From JAWVFM01 sp963739355 (GTDB taxonomy: Bacteria > Actinomycetota > Thermoleophilia > Solirubrobacterales > 70-9): 64,000 bases of DNA. Positions 35,934 through 44,825 of the stretch are shown here, piece after piece. The notes under the pieces are model-generated. The model was not told the origin of the DNA. It was given only the letters and a program-made list of their open reading frames with translations, and made no database searches. Position 1 is the first letter of the stretch. Each line of letters begins with the position of its first letter. The stretch covers positions 248,001 through 312,000 of the forward strand of contig CAVUAD010000005.1 of NCBI GenBank assembly GCA_963739355.1, given 5' to 3'. The position numbers were made by a program, and so were the translations under genes.

Positions 35934-38063
35934 ATGGCGTACTTCGTAACCGGAGCGACCGGCTTCATCGGCCGCAACCTCGTCGAGCTCCTCCTCAAGC
36001 GGGAGGGCACGATCTACGTGCTCGTCCGCGAGGGCTCGAAGGGCCGGTTGGCGGAGCTCCGCAGCCGCTGGCAGGTCGACGAGGACCGCGTGGTCGGCGT
36101 GGTCGGCGATCTGTCCCAGTCGCGGCTGGGGATCTCGGCCGAGGACCTCGAGAAGCTGACGGGCGAGGTCGACCACCTCTTCCACCTCGCCGCGATCTAC
36201 GACATGGAGGCGGACGGCGAGGCGCAGCGGATCGCCAACGTCGAGGGGACCCGCCACATGGTCCAGCTGGCCGACGCCATCGAGGCCGGCTGCATCCACA
36301 TGGTCAGCTCGATCGCCGCCGCCGGCCTCTATGAGGGGACCTGGCGCGAGGACATGTTCGACGAGGCCCAGAACCTCGACAACCATCCGTACTTCCGGAC
36401 CAAGCACGACTCCGAGCGCGTCGTTCGCGAGGAGGCCGGCAGGCCCTGGCGCGTCTACCGGCCGGGAATCGTCGTCGGCAACTCGCAAACGGGCGAGATG
36501 GACAAGGTCGACGGCCCGTACTACTTCTTCAAGCTGATCCGCCGGATCCGCAACGCGGTGCCGCAGTGGATGCCGATGCCGGGTGTCGAGGGGCGGGAGA
36601 TCAACATCGTCCCCGTCGACTTCGTGGCCGCGGCGATGGACCACATCGCCCACGTCGACGGGCTCGACGGCAAGGCGTTCAGCCTCACCGATCCCAACCC
36701 GCTGAGCGCGGGCGAGGTGATCGACATCTTCGCGCGAGCTGCGCATGCCCCCGAGTCCGCGGCGCGGGTCCCGGCGGCCGCGGTCGACATCCTGACGCCG
36801 CTGATGAAGGCCGGGATGACGGCGGTGCCGCTCGCCGACCCGGTGGTCGACCGCGTGCTGGCGGACTTCGGCGTGCCGCGCTCAGTCCTCATGTACGTCA
36901 ACTACCCGACCCACTTCGACTCGCGGCAGGCCCAGGCCGCGCTGGCGGGCACCGACATCCGCGTCCCGCCGCTCGAGGCGTACGCCGGCAAGCTTTGGGA
37001 CTACTGGGAGCGCCACCTGGATCCCGACCTCTTCCGCGACAAGACGCTCATGGGAGCGGCCCGCGGCAGGCTCGGCCTGGTGGGTGGCGCCGCGCAGGTG
37101 ATCGAGCAACAGATCCCCGACGAGCTCATGCGCGCCGGCCGGCGCCTGCAGGGCGCCGTCTCCCTGGAGAAGTCGGTGCGCGGCCGGGTGGTCATGGTCA
37201 CGGGCGCCTCGTCCGGGATCGGCAAGTCCGCCGCGCTCAAGATCGCCGACGCGGGCGGCATCGTGCTGCTCGTCGCCCGGACGCCGGAGAAGCTGGAGGA
37301 GACCAGGGAGCAGATCGAGGCCGGCGGGGGAGTCGCGCACATCCACCAGGCCGACCTCTCCGACCCCGAGGACATCGACCGCATGGCGCTGGAGGCCCTG
37401 GAGCAGCACGGCCACGTGGACGTCCTCGTGAACAATGCCGGGCGCTCGATCCGCCGCTCGATCGCGCTCTCCTACGACCGCCCCCACGACTTCGAGCGCA
37501 CGATGCAGCTCAACTACTTCGGGGCCCTGCGGCTGATCCTGAAGCTCCTGCCCATCATGCGCGAGCGGCGCTCCGGCCACATCGTCAACGTCAGCTCGAT
37601 CGGCGTGCAGACCAACATGCCGCGGTTCTCCGCCTACGTGGCGTCGAAGGCGGCGCTCGACGCGTTCTCCCGCTGCATCGCCTCGGAGATCATCGACGAC
37701 AACGTGAAGATCACCACGATCAACATGCCGCTCGTCCGGACCCCGATGATCGCCCCGACCAAGATGTACGACCGCTTCCCGACGATCACGCCGGAGGAGG
37801 CCGCGGACATGATCTGCGAGGCGATCATCCACCAGCCCAAGCGGATCGCGACGCCGATGGGCACGCTCGGTCAGATCCTCTACGCGCTCAACCCCAAGTC
37901 GATCGACTACATCCTCAACACGGCGTACCACCTCTTCCCGGACTCGAGCGCCGCGAGGGGCGAGAAGAAGCCGGGTGCGGCGCCAAACCGGCGCGGCTCC
38001 GACGAGCAGGCCTCCAACCGCCAGGTTCTCTTCGCCAACCTGATGCGCGGGGTGCACTGGTAG
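35934..38063 (+). CDS. SDR-SDR fusion, fatty-acyl-CoA-reductase-like
   Basis: A 709-residue two-module enzyme. Residues 1-380 are an extended SDR (VTGATGFIGRNLVELLL; catalytic-site region HPYFRTKHDSE; VYRPGIVVGNS) of the fatty acyl-CoA reductase/epimerase type. Residues about 420-660 are a classical SDR (VTGASSGIGKSAALK, NNAGRS, catalytic Ser in IVNVSSIG, YVASK). This architecture is that of actinobacterial acyl-CoA reductases such as mycobacterial AcrA1 (Rv3391), which reduce acyl-CoA to aldehyde and alcohol. GGAGGT lies 7 nt before the ATG. The next enzyme on the strand (39661) is an alkyl-DHAP-synthase-like protein that would use a fatty alcohol. Substrate is inferred. Confidence 0.85.
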   Translation: MAYFVTGATGFIGRNLVELLLKREGTIYVLVREGSKGRLAELRSRWQVDEDRVVGVVGDLSQSRLGISAEDLEKLTGEVDHLFHLAAIYDMEADGEAQRIANVEGTRHMVQLADAIEAGCIHMVSSIAAAGLYEGTWREDMFDEAQNLDNHPYFRTKHDSERVVREEAGRPWRVYRPGIVVGNSQTGEMDKVDGPYYFFKLIRRIRNAVPQWMPMPGVEGREINIVPVDFVAAAMDHIAHVDGLDGKAFSLTDPNPLSAGEVIDIFARAAHAPESAARVPAAAVDILTPLMKAGMTAVPLADPVVDRVLADFGVPRSVLMYVNYPTHFDSRQAQAALAGTDIRVPPLEAYAGKLWDYWERHLDPDLFRDKTLMGAARGRLGLVGGAAQVIEQQIPDELMRAGRRLQGAVSLEKSVRGRVVMVTGASSGIGKSAALKIADAGGIVLLVARTPEKLEETREQIEAGGGVAHIHQADLSDPEDIDRMALEALEQHGHVDVLVNNAGRSIRRSIALSYDRPHDFERTMQLNYFGALRLILKLLPIMRERRSGHIVNVSSIGVQTNMPRFSAYVASKAALDAFSRCIASEIIDDNVKITTINMPLVRTPMIAPTKMYDRFPTITPEEAADMICEAIIHQPKRIATPMGTLGQILYALNPKSIDYILNTAYHLFPDSSAARGEKKPGAAPNRRGSDEQASNRQVLFANLMRGVHW

Positions 38064-38065
38064 CC

Positions 38066-38079
38066 GCCGGCGCGCCGGC
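38066..38079. terminator. 14-bp perfect palindrome after the SDR-SDR gene
   Basis: GCCGGCGCGCCGGC begins 3 nt after the stop codon and ends exactly where the next -35 (TTGACA) starts. It could terminate the upstream gene or serve as an operator for the beta-helix gene. Confidence 0.35.
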
Positions 38080-38108
38080 TTGACAGGCGGGGGCTGGTTC
38101 GAAAGGAT
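38080..38108 (+). promoter_or_regulatory. promoter candidate for the beta-helix gene
   Basis: TTGACA (38080-38085), 17 nt, AAGGAT (38103-38108); a perfect -35 with a poor -10. Confidence 0.4.
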
Positions 38109-38157
38109 CGGGGAGACACGTCGTCGGGGCGTGCATCCAATCCCAGGGAGGGAAGTC

Positions 38158-39645
38158 TTGAGAGCTCGTAGCCGGGTCGCACTGCTCGCGACGCTCGTTT
38201 TCGGCGTGCTGCCGGTCGCAGGCGCGTCCGCGGCGACGATCGACGTCACCACTCACGCGGACGAGTTCGGCTCCGGCGGTACGGGCAAGTGCGCGCTTCG
38301 GGAGGCCATCCAGGCCGCCAACAACGACCAGAAGTTCGGCGGCTGCTCGAAGGGCCACAACAACGACACGATCGTGCTCGGCAAGGGCATCTACAAGCTC
38401 ACGATCGAGGTCGACGACTCCGTCGAGGACGCCAATGTGGAGGGCGACCTCGACGTCCTGGCAAGCATGACCCTGGTTGGCCAGGGCGCCAAGAAGACCG
38501 CGATCGACGGCAACTCGGAGCGCCTCGACGAGCGCATCCTCAACCAGAAGGCGGGAGACCTGTCGATCAAGGACGTCACGCTCAGAAACGGCCAGTCGAT
38601 CGACGACGACGACGACCGCGGCGGTGCCGTCTGGAACGAGGGCGCCGGCCGTCTCGCGATCAGCGGCGCTCGGATCGTCAACAACTACGCGTATTACTCG
38701 GGCGGGGGCGTCGCGGCCACGGACGGCGGGACGCTCGACATTCGCAAGTCGCTCATCGCCGACAACGCCACCGATGACTACGGCGCCGCGGTGACGACCT
38801 ACATCGGCGGCGGGAGGGTGAAGATCAGCCGCACGAAGATCGTGGGCAACAATGCCGAGGACGGCGCCGCGATCATCGTGGGCGAGGGCAAGCTGACGCT
38901 GGACCACTCGACGATCGCGAACAACACGGGCGTCGACTACGGCGGCGGAATCGACCTGTACGGCAAGGGCGCCACGATCCGGAACTCGACGATCAGCGGC
39001 AACCGTGCGACCGGCGCCGACTACGGCGGGGGGATCTACGACGAGAACAACCACGGCCCCGTGCTGATCGAGAACTCGACGATCTCCGACAACCACACGG
39101 GCGCCGGCGGCGGCGGGATCTACGCGGAGAGCGACGTCTGGACGATCCGCAACTCCACAATCGCGCGAAATCAGGCCCTGGACGATGCCTCTTCGAGCGG
39201 ATACGGCGGCGGGATCTACAACGGGGGAGCCACGATGAAGCTCGAGAGCGTGACGCTCAGCGGGAACGCGGCGTACGACAGCGCCGGGCTCTACGAGAGC
39301 GGCGGCTCGACGACCATCCGCAACTCGATCCTCGCGCGAAATCGGGACTACGGCGAGGACCATTGGATCGAGGACTGCCATGTGTCGAGCGGGACGGTCA
39401 CGTCGCTCGGCCACAATCTCATCGGCGACGGCAGCTGCAATCCGGTCGGCTCCGACATCGCCGGCGACACGACCAACCAGGTCTTCCCCGGCCTCGAGCC
39501 GCTGGCGTCAAACGGCGGTCCGACCGAGACCCAGGCCCTGATTGCGGGCAGCCCGGCGATCAACAAGGGCGCCAAGTGCCCGAAGACCGACCAGCGCGGC
39601 CACAAGCGGAAGGGGAAGTGCGACATCGGCGCCTTCGAGCGCTGA
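38158..39645 (+). CDS. secreted right-handed beta-helix protein (CSLREA-type)
   Basis: A 495-residue exported protein. The TTG at 38158 is chosen because GGGAGGGAAG precedes it and a signal peptide (RVALLATLVFGVLPVAGASAA) follows. The N-terminus holds a CSLREA-like module (KCALREAIQAANN). Parallel beta-helix rungs follow with recurring IRNSTISGN, ISDNHTGAGGGGIY and IARNQA patterns. Such proteins are surface adhesins or polysaccharide-binding or -cleaving proteins; no catalytic residues can be assigned. Confidence 0.82.
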   Translation: MRARSRVALLATLVFGVLPVAGASAATIDVTTHADEFGSGGTGKCALREAIQAANNDQKFGGCSKGHNNDTIVLGKGIYKLTIEVDDSVEDANVEGDLDVLASMTLVGQGAKKTAIDGNSERLDERILNQKAGDLSIKDVTLRNGQSIDDDDDRGGAVWNEGAGRLAISGARIVNNYAYYSGGGVAATDGGTLDIRKSLIADNATDDYGAAVTTYIGGGRVKISRTKIVGNNAEDGAAIIVGEGKLTLDHSTIANNTGVDYGGGIDLYGKGATIRNSTISGNRATGADYGGGIYDENNHGPVLIENSTISDNHTGAGGGGIYAESDVWTIRNSTIARNQALDDASSSGYGGGIYNGGATMKLESVTLSGNAAYDSAGLYESGGSTTIRNSILARNRDYGEDHWIEDCHVSSGTVTSLGHNLIGDGSCNPVGSDIAGDTTNQVFPGLEPLASNGGPTETQALIAGSPAINKGAKCPKTDQRGHKRKGKCDIGAFER

Positions 39646-39660
39646 GTAGGGTGCGCCGGG

Positions 39661-41316
39661 ATGGACCGGCGCAAGCATTGGGGGTGGGGGTTCGAGTCGC
39701 AGCAGCCCGATCGCGCGGGGCTCGAGGCCGGCGCGCAGGCGGTGCGAGACCGGCTCGGCTTCGAGGTGCCCGAGATCGAGGAGCCGGTCCCGCTCGAGGC
39801 CATCGAACTGCCTGCGCCGCGCATCCAGCCGCCGGCGTCCCTCGCCGGACTCTGCTCGTCTGATCCCTACCAGCGCGTCTCGCATTCCCTCGGCAAGGCG
39901 TACCGGGATGTCGTGCGCGGTTTCCGCGGCCAGGTCGACAACCCGGTCGACGTGGTCGCCTACCCGCGGGTGGAGTCCAACGTCGCCGAGATCCTCGAGT
40001 GGTGCTCGGACTCCAACCTCGCTGCCATTCCCTACGGCGGCGGGACCAGCGTGGTCGGCGGGGTTGAGCCCCGGGTCGGCGAGGGCTACGCGGGCGCCGT
40101 CTCGGTCGACCTCGGAAGGCTCAGCCGGGTCCTCGAGGTGGACGAGGTCTCCCGCGCCGCGCGTATCCAGGCGGGCGTCCTTGGGCCGTCGCTGGAGGAT
40201 CAGCTGCGCTCGTACGACCTGACGCTTCGCCACTTCCCCCAGTCCTTCGAGTACTCCTCGCTCGGCGGCTGGATCGCGACAAGGGCCGGCGGGCACTTCG
40301 CGACCCTCTACACGCACATCGACGACCTCGTGGAGTCCGTCCGCGCGATCACGCCGGCTGGGGAGTGGGAGAGCCGGCGGCTCCCGGGCTCTGGCGCGGG
40401 CCCCAGCCCGGACCGGATGCTCATTGGCTCCGAGGGGACCCTGGGCGTTATCACGGAGGCCTGGGTGCGCCTGCAGGCCCGGCCCGAGTTCAAGCTCTCC
40501 TGCGGCGTCGCGTTCGACGACTTCCACGCGGCCGCGGCGGCGGTGCGCGAGCTCTCGCAGTCCGGCCTCTACCCGGCGAACTGTCGTCTGCTCGACGCCA
40601 CGGAATCTGAAGTGACGAGTGCCGGGCCGCCCGGCAAGGCGCTGCTCGTCCTCGGCTTCGAGTCGGCTCACCACCCGGTGGACGAGCCGATGAACGTCGC
40701 CCTGGAGTGCGCCGGCGATCACGGGGGCCAGCCCGGAGAGGTGAAGGGCTCGGCGACGCCACAGCCGCGTGCGGGCGCGACGCGCGAGAACCCGCCCGCT
40801 GCCGAGCCCGGCGCGGACCCCGTGGGCTCGTGGCGCCACGCGTTCCTCGCGGCGCCGTACCTGCGTGACACGTTCGTGTCGCTCGGGGTCCTCAGCGACA
40901 CGTTCGAGACCGCGATCACCTGGAATCGCTTCGAGGAGTTCCACGCGACCGTGATGGACGCGGCCCGCACGGGGATCGCGCTTGCCTGCGGCGCCGCGCC
41001 CGGCGGTCCCGGGTCGCCGCGCCTCTCCTGCCGTTTCACCCACGTCTACCCCGACGGCCCCGCGCCCTACTTCACCGTGATCGCCCCGACTCGACGCGGG
41101 GACGAGGTGGCGCAATGGGATGCGATCAAGGCCGCCGCCTCGGACGCGGTGATCGCCGCGGGCGGGACCATCACCCACCATCACGCCGTGGGCCGCGATC
41201 ACCGGCCGTGGTACGACCGCCAACGTCCCGAGGCGTTCGCCGCTGGGCTGCGGGCCGCCAAGCGGGCCGTCGACCCGAACGCGGTCATGAACCCCGGCGT
41301 GTTGATCGATCCGTGA
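39661..41316 (+). CDS. FAD-binding oxidase/transferase, alkyldihydroxyacetonephosphate-synthase-like (AGPS)
   Basis: A 551-residue VAO-type flavoprotein. The PP-loop FAD site PYGGGTSVVGG is near residue 125, the second FAD-binding part GGWIATRAGGHFATLYTHID near residue 201, and GSEGTLGVITEAW near residue 259. The C-terminal TITHHHAVGRDHRPW matches the HHH motif needed by alkyl-DHAP synthase. AGPS swaps the acyl chain of acyl-DHAP for a fatty alcohol to make the ether bond of ether lipids. TAGGGT lies 8 nt before the ATG. The stop overlaps the next flavoenzyme start (GTGA). A fatty-alcohol-forming enzyme lies just upstream. D-lactate/glycolate-oxidase relatives are the alternative. Confidence 0.82.
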   Translation: MDRRKHWGWGFESQQPDRAGLEAGAQAVRDRLGFEVPEIEEPVPLEAIELPAPRIQPPASLAGLCSSDPYQRVSHSLGKAYRDVVRGFRGQVDNPVDVVAYPRVESNVAEILEWCSDSNLAAIPYGGGTSVVGGVEPRVGEGYAGAVSVDLGRLSRVLEVDEVSRAARIQAGVLGPSLEDQLRSYDLTLRHFPQSFEYSSLGGWIATRAGGHFATLYTHIDDLVESVRAITPAGEWESRRLPGSGAGPSPDRMLIGSEGTLGVITEAWVRLQARPEFKLSCGVAFDDFHAAAAAVRELSQSGLYPANCRLLDATESEVTSAGPPGKALLVLGFESAHHPVDEPMNVALECAGDHGGQPGEVKGSATPQPRAGATRENPPAAEPGADPVGSWRHAFLAAPYLRDTFVSLGVLSDTFETAITWNRFEEFHATVMDAARTGIALACGAAPGGPGSPRLSCRFTHVYPDGPAPYFTVIAPTRRGDEVAQWDAIKAAASDAVIAAGGTITHHHAVGRDHRPWYDRQRPEAFAAGLRAAKRAVDPNAVMNPGVLIDP

Positions 41317-42551
41317 CCAGGCCGAGCGAGCAGCACGACGCGATCGTCGTCGGCGCCCGTTGCGCGGGCTCGTCGCTCGCGATCGGACTCACGCGGCAGG
41401 GCTGGGACGTGCTCCTGCTGGACCGCGACGAGTTTCCCAGCACCACCATCTCGACCCACGGCATCTGGCCCAACGGGATCTCGCGCCTCCAGCAGCTCGG
41501 CGTCCTCGACCGCCTGCTTGCGGCGCACGACGTGCCGATGAACCAGATCCGCTTCCGCGGCTTCGGGTACGAGACCACCGGGTCGTTCACGCCGATCGAC
41601 GGGTTCGACCGCGGAATCGCCCCGCGACGCATCGCGCTCGACCAGGCCGGGGTCGCGACCGCAGCCGCGGCGGGGGCGACCTGCGAGTTCGGGAATCGCG
41701 TCGTCGACCTGATCGGCGCGGGGTCCGACGACGACCCGGTCCGTGGCGTCGTGCTCGCGGACGGCCGCGGGATCGGAGCGCCGTGGGTGTTCGGCGCCGA
41801 CGGCCGGGGCTCGGTGGTCGCAAGCTCCCTCGGGCTCGAGAAGGAGCGTCCGGCAAGAGGCGAGATGTCGATGGCCTACGGCTACTGGAAGGGGATCCCG
41901 GCCGACGGCCTCGGGACGTTCCACATCACCGTCGACGGCGTGCTCACGAGCGCCGCGGTCGAGGACGGGCTCCACATGCTGATCGTCTCGGGCCCGCCGG
42001 AGATGGTGGTCGGGACCAAGCCCGAGCGGACGTGCAGCTACCTCGACTACGTCCGCCGCTTCCCGGAGACGATCCCGCCCGCCGTCCTCGACCGGGCGGA
42101 GCTCGTCACCGATGTCGCGATCGCTCCGGAGTCGTTGATGCGCGGATTCTTCCGGCGCGCCAGCGGGCCGGGCTGGGCGCTCGTCGGCGACGCCGGCCAC
42201 TTCAAGCACCCGGGAACGGCGCAGGGCATCGGCGACGCGGTCGAGCAGGCGGTGTGGGTCGCGAACGCCCTCTCGGGCTCCAGCCCAAGCCTCGACGGCT
42301 ACCAGGCCTGGCGTGACGAGCGGGCCCGGGAGCACTACGACTGGTCGTTCGTCTGGGGGCACTTCCCGCGTCCCGAGAACGAGGCCATCTTCCGCGGCTG
42401 GGCCACGGAGCCCGACGCGGGCCAGGACCTGCGCGACAGCTTCAGCCGCCTGGTCGAGCCGTCCAAGGTGATGAGCCCGGAGCGCCTCGCCCGCTGGTTC
42501 GCCGCTCCCAACCGCGACGAAGGCGGCGACGGAGCCCAGCCCACCCCCTAA
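41313..42551 (+). CDS. FAD-dependent oxidoreductase (geranylgeranyl-reductase/PHBH-like)
   Basis: A 412-residue flavoprotein. It starts at a GTG that overlaps the AGPS-like stop by 4 nt. The N-terminal dinucleotide fold is VVGARCAGSSLAIGLTRQG with Asp at the ribose position (LLDRDEF). The second FAD motif is ALVGDAGHFKHPGTAQGIGD. It belongs to the group-A flavin monooxygenase/geranylgeranyl reductase superfamily. Coupling to the AGPS-like gene and the UbiA prenyltransferase 10 nt downstream suggests a lipid or isoprenoid substrate. The reaction (hydroxylation versus double-bond reduction) cannot be told. Confidence 0.8.
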   Translation: MTRPSEQHDAIVVGARCAGSSLAIGLTRQGWDVLLLDRDEFPSTTISTHGIWPNGISRLQQLGVLDRLLAAHDVPMNQIRFRGFGYETTGSFTPIDGFDRGIAPRRIALDQAGVATAAAAGATCEFGNRVVDLIGAGSDDDPVRGVVLADGRGIGAPWVFGADGRGSVVASSLGLEKERPARGEMSMAYGYWKGIPADGLGTFHITVDGVLTSAAVEDGLHMLIVSGPPEMVVGTKPERTCSYLDYVRRFPETIPPAVLDRAELVTDVAIAPESLMRGFFRRASGPGWALVGDAGHFKHPGTAQGIGDAVEQAVWVANALSGSSPSLDGYQAWRDERAREHYDWSFVWGHFPRPENEAIFRGWATEPDAGQDLRDSFSRLVEPSKVMSPERLARWFAAPNRDEGGDGAQPTP

Positions 42552-42561
42552 CCTCTCCCGC

Positions 42562-43506
42562 ATGGAGACGCTCGCGCGAGAGCGGCCCGAGAGCGTGCCC
42601 GAGCCAGAGCCCGCGCCGAAGCGCTCGACGGCGCGCGCGCTGCTCGTCGAGATGCGGCCCGGTGAGTGGGTCAAGAACATCCTGGTCTTCGCGGGCCTGG
42701 TGTTCGGCAAGAAGTTCCACGACTCCGGGGCGATCGCGGACGCGGTCCTGACCTTCGTCGCGTTCTGCGCGATCGCCAGCGCCGGCTACCTCTTCAACGA
42801 CGTTCGCGACGCGGAGCATGATCGGCGCCACCCCGACAAGCGCCGCCGGCCGATTGCAAGCGGCGAGCTGTCCGCGAGCACCGCCGTGATCGCGGCCGTC
42901 GTCCTGGCCGTGGGCGGGATTGCACTCGCTGCCGCCGCGGTCTCGCTGGAGGCGGGAGGGCTGGTCGCCCTGTACGGCGCGGTCACCGTCGCCTACTCGG
43001 CGATCCTGAAGCGGCTGGTGATCATCGACGTCATGACGATCGCCTCGCTCTTCATCCTGCGGGTCATTGCGGGCGCCGTCGCGGTCGACGCTCACGCGTC
43101 CCAGTACCTGCTCGTCTGCACGGGGATGCTCGCGCTGTTTCTCGGGTTCACCAAGCGACGGCAGGAGGCGATCCTCGAGACCCACCCTGCCGCGGGCGCC
43201 GCCCCGGCAACCCGGCCGGTGCTCGAGCACTACTCGGTGCCGTTCCTCGACCAGATGGTGTCGATGGTGACCGCCGCGGCGATCATCAGCTACATCATCT
43301 ACGCGGTCAACTCGCCGTTTATCGGCTCGAAGATGCTGGCGACCGCGCCCTCGGTCCTCTACGGGGTCTTCCGCTACCTCTACCTGATCTACGACCGCGA
43401 GGACACGCGCTCGACAGCGGCGATCCTGGCCTCCGACCCTGGGATCATCTTCGCGGGCGCGAGCTGGATCGCCACGACGGTGATCATGCTCTACGCGGTC
43501 GGCTGA
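42562..43506 (+). CDS. UbiA-family prenyltransferase, decaprenyl-phosphate phosphoribosyltransferase-like
   Basis: A 314-residue membrane enzyme with about eight or nine transmembrane helices. The first Asp-rich motif is NDVRDAEHDRRHPDKRRRP and the N-terminal MRPGEWVKNILVF is characteristic of the phosphoribosyl-transferring subgroup (mycobacterial Rv3806c). That enzyme transfers 5-phosphoribose to a polyprenyl phosphate for arabinan synthesis. The second motif region is DREDTRS. It is the third gene of a tight three-gene set with two flavoenzymes. Another polyprenyl or lipid transfer reaction is possible in this context. Confidence 0.85.
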   Translation: METLARERPESVPEPEPAPKRSTARALLVEMRPGEWVKNILVFAGLVFGKKFHDSGAIADAVLTFVAFCAIASAGYLFNDVRDAEHDRRHPDKRRRPIASGELSASTAVIAAVVLAVGGIALAAAAVSLEAGGLVALYGAVTVAYSAILKRLVIIDVMTIASLFILRVIAGAVAVDAHASQYLLVCTGMLALFLGFTKRRQEAILETHPAAGAAPATRPVLEHYSVPFLDQMVSMVTAAAIISYIIYAVNSPFIGSKMLATAPSVLYGVFRYLYLIYDREDTRSTAAILASDPGIIFAGASWIATTVIMLYAVG

Positions 43507-43658
43507 GCCCTCATTGGCGGCAAATCCAAATGTCACAGAATCTCGCCACGTCGCAAGTAGCGGCGAAGGAGGGAGAGCACCGCGGCGGGTCGTCCTCGAG
43601 CGGCATACCGCCATAAAGTCGCCAGGGGCTTGGCGTGCCCCCGGGACGGGCGTACCGA

Positions 43659-43664
43659 TAGATT
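43659..43664 (+). promoter_or_regulatory. start-proximal -10 hexamer TAGATT (acyl-CoA dehydrogenase pair)
   Basis: TAGATT lies 9 nt before the GTG at 43674 with no Shine-Dalgarno sequence, supporting a separate leaderless transcript for the two dehydrogenases. Confidence 0.4.
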
Positions 43665-43673
43665 TCCTCGCCC

Positions 43674-44813
43674 GTGGACCTGACGCTGACGCCTGAGGAG
43701 ACCGCCTTCCGCGACGAGTTCCGCGCCTGGCTCGACGAAAACCATCCGGGCCCGTCGCCGCAGGGCGGTGACCAGGTCCAGTACGAGTTCGAGCGCGAGT
43801 GGCAGCGCAAGCTCCACGAGGCCGGGTGGGCCGGCGTCTCCTGGCCGAAGGAGTACGGCGGCCGCGGGGCGACGCTGATCGAGCAGTCGATCTTCGGCGA
43901 GGAGCTGGCGCGCGCCAAGGCGCCGCGGCCGGCCAACGTCCTGGGCCTGGTGATGGGCGGGCCGGTGGTCATCGCCCACGGTACCGAGGAGCAGAAGGAG
44001 CGCTACCTGGAGCCGATCCTCTCCGCGGAGGAGATCTGGTGTCAGGGCTTCTCCGAGCCCGAGTCCGGCTCCGACCTCGCCTCGCTCAAGACGAAGGCCG
44101 TCAAGGAGAACGGCGGCTGGCGGATCACCGGCCAGAAGGTCTGGACCACGTTCGCTCACGAGGCCAAGTGGTGCATGCTCGTCGCCCGCAGCGACTCCGA
44201 TGCCCCCAAGCACAAGGGCCTCACCTACTTCCTGATGGACATGGAGCAGGACGAGGTCGACGTCCGGCCGCTTCGCCAGATCACCGGTGAGGCCGAGTTC
44301 AACGAGCTGTTCATCGAGGGCGCCTACATCCCCGACGAGAATGTGGTCGGCGGGGTGGGCAACGGCTGGATGGTCGCGATCACGACGCTGATGAACGAGC
44401 GCGCGGGCCTCGGCGCGTCGGCGGCGCTGGGCCTCGCGAACGCGCTCCACGAGCTGGTCGAGCTCGCCAAGGAGCGAGGCGTCGCGGACGATCCGCTGAT
44501 CCGCGACAGGGTCGCCCGTCTGAAGATCGCGATCGAGGGCCTGCGCCTCGGCGCAATGCGCTCGCTGACGGCGACGATGAAGGTCGGCATCCCCGGCCCC
44601 GAGGGCTCCATCGCCAAGCTCCAGTGGTCCTCGACCAACCAGGCGCTGACCGAGCTCGCCCTGGACGTCGGCGGGGTGGAAACGCTCTCCAAGGACAACC
44701 TCTGGGCGTACCGCTTCCTGCGCTCGCGCGCCAACTCCATCGAGGGCGGCACCAGCGACGTCCTCAAGAACATCGTCGCCGAGCGGGTCCTCGGCCTGCC
44801 GAAGCTTCGGTAG
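43674..44813 (+). CDS. acyl-CoA dehydrogenase (large partner)
   Basis: A 379-residue FAD enzyme with the full acyl-CoA dehydrogenase fold. It has QGFSEPESGSDLASLKTKA, the FAD/substrate loop WRITGQKVWTTFAHEAKWC, and the C-terminal SIEGGTSDVLKNIVAERVLGLP. It introduces an alpha-beta double bond in an acyl-CoA. Start GTG follows TAGATT by 9 nt. The next acyl-CoA dehydrogenase begins at once, as in heteromeric alpha2beta2 dehydrogenases of steroid side-chain degradation (FadE26/27-type). Substrate unknown. Confidence 0.9.
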   Translation: MDLTLTPEETAFRDEFRAWLDENHPGPSPQGGDQVQYEFEREWQRKLHEAGWAGVSWPKEYGGRGATLIEQSIFGEELARAKAPRPANVLGLVMGGPVVIAHGTEEQKERYLEPILSAEEIWCQGFSEPESGSDLASLKTKAVKENGGWRITGQKVWTTFAHEAKWCMLVARSDSDAPKHKGLTYFLMDMEQDEVDVRPLRQITGEAEFNELFIEGAYIPDENVVGGVGNGWMVAITTLMNERAGLGASAALGLANALHELVELAKERGVADDPLIRDRVARLKIAIEGLRLGAMRSLTATMKVGIPGPEGSIAKLQWSSTNQALTELALDVGGVETLSKDNLWAYRFLRSRANSIEGGTSDVLKNIVAERVLGLPKLR

Positions 44814-44825
44814 GTGGCAGACGCA

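Noticed and set aside
38389..39400. Repetitive DNA in the beta-helix gene as a possible CRISPR-like array.
   Set aside because: The repeats are irregular protein rungs in frame without constant spacer length.
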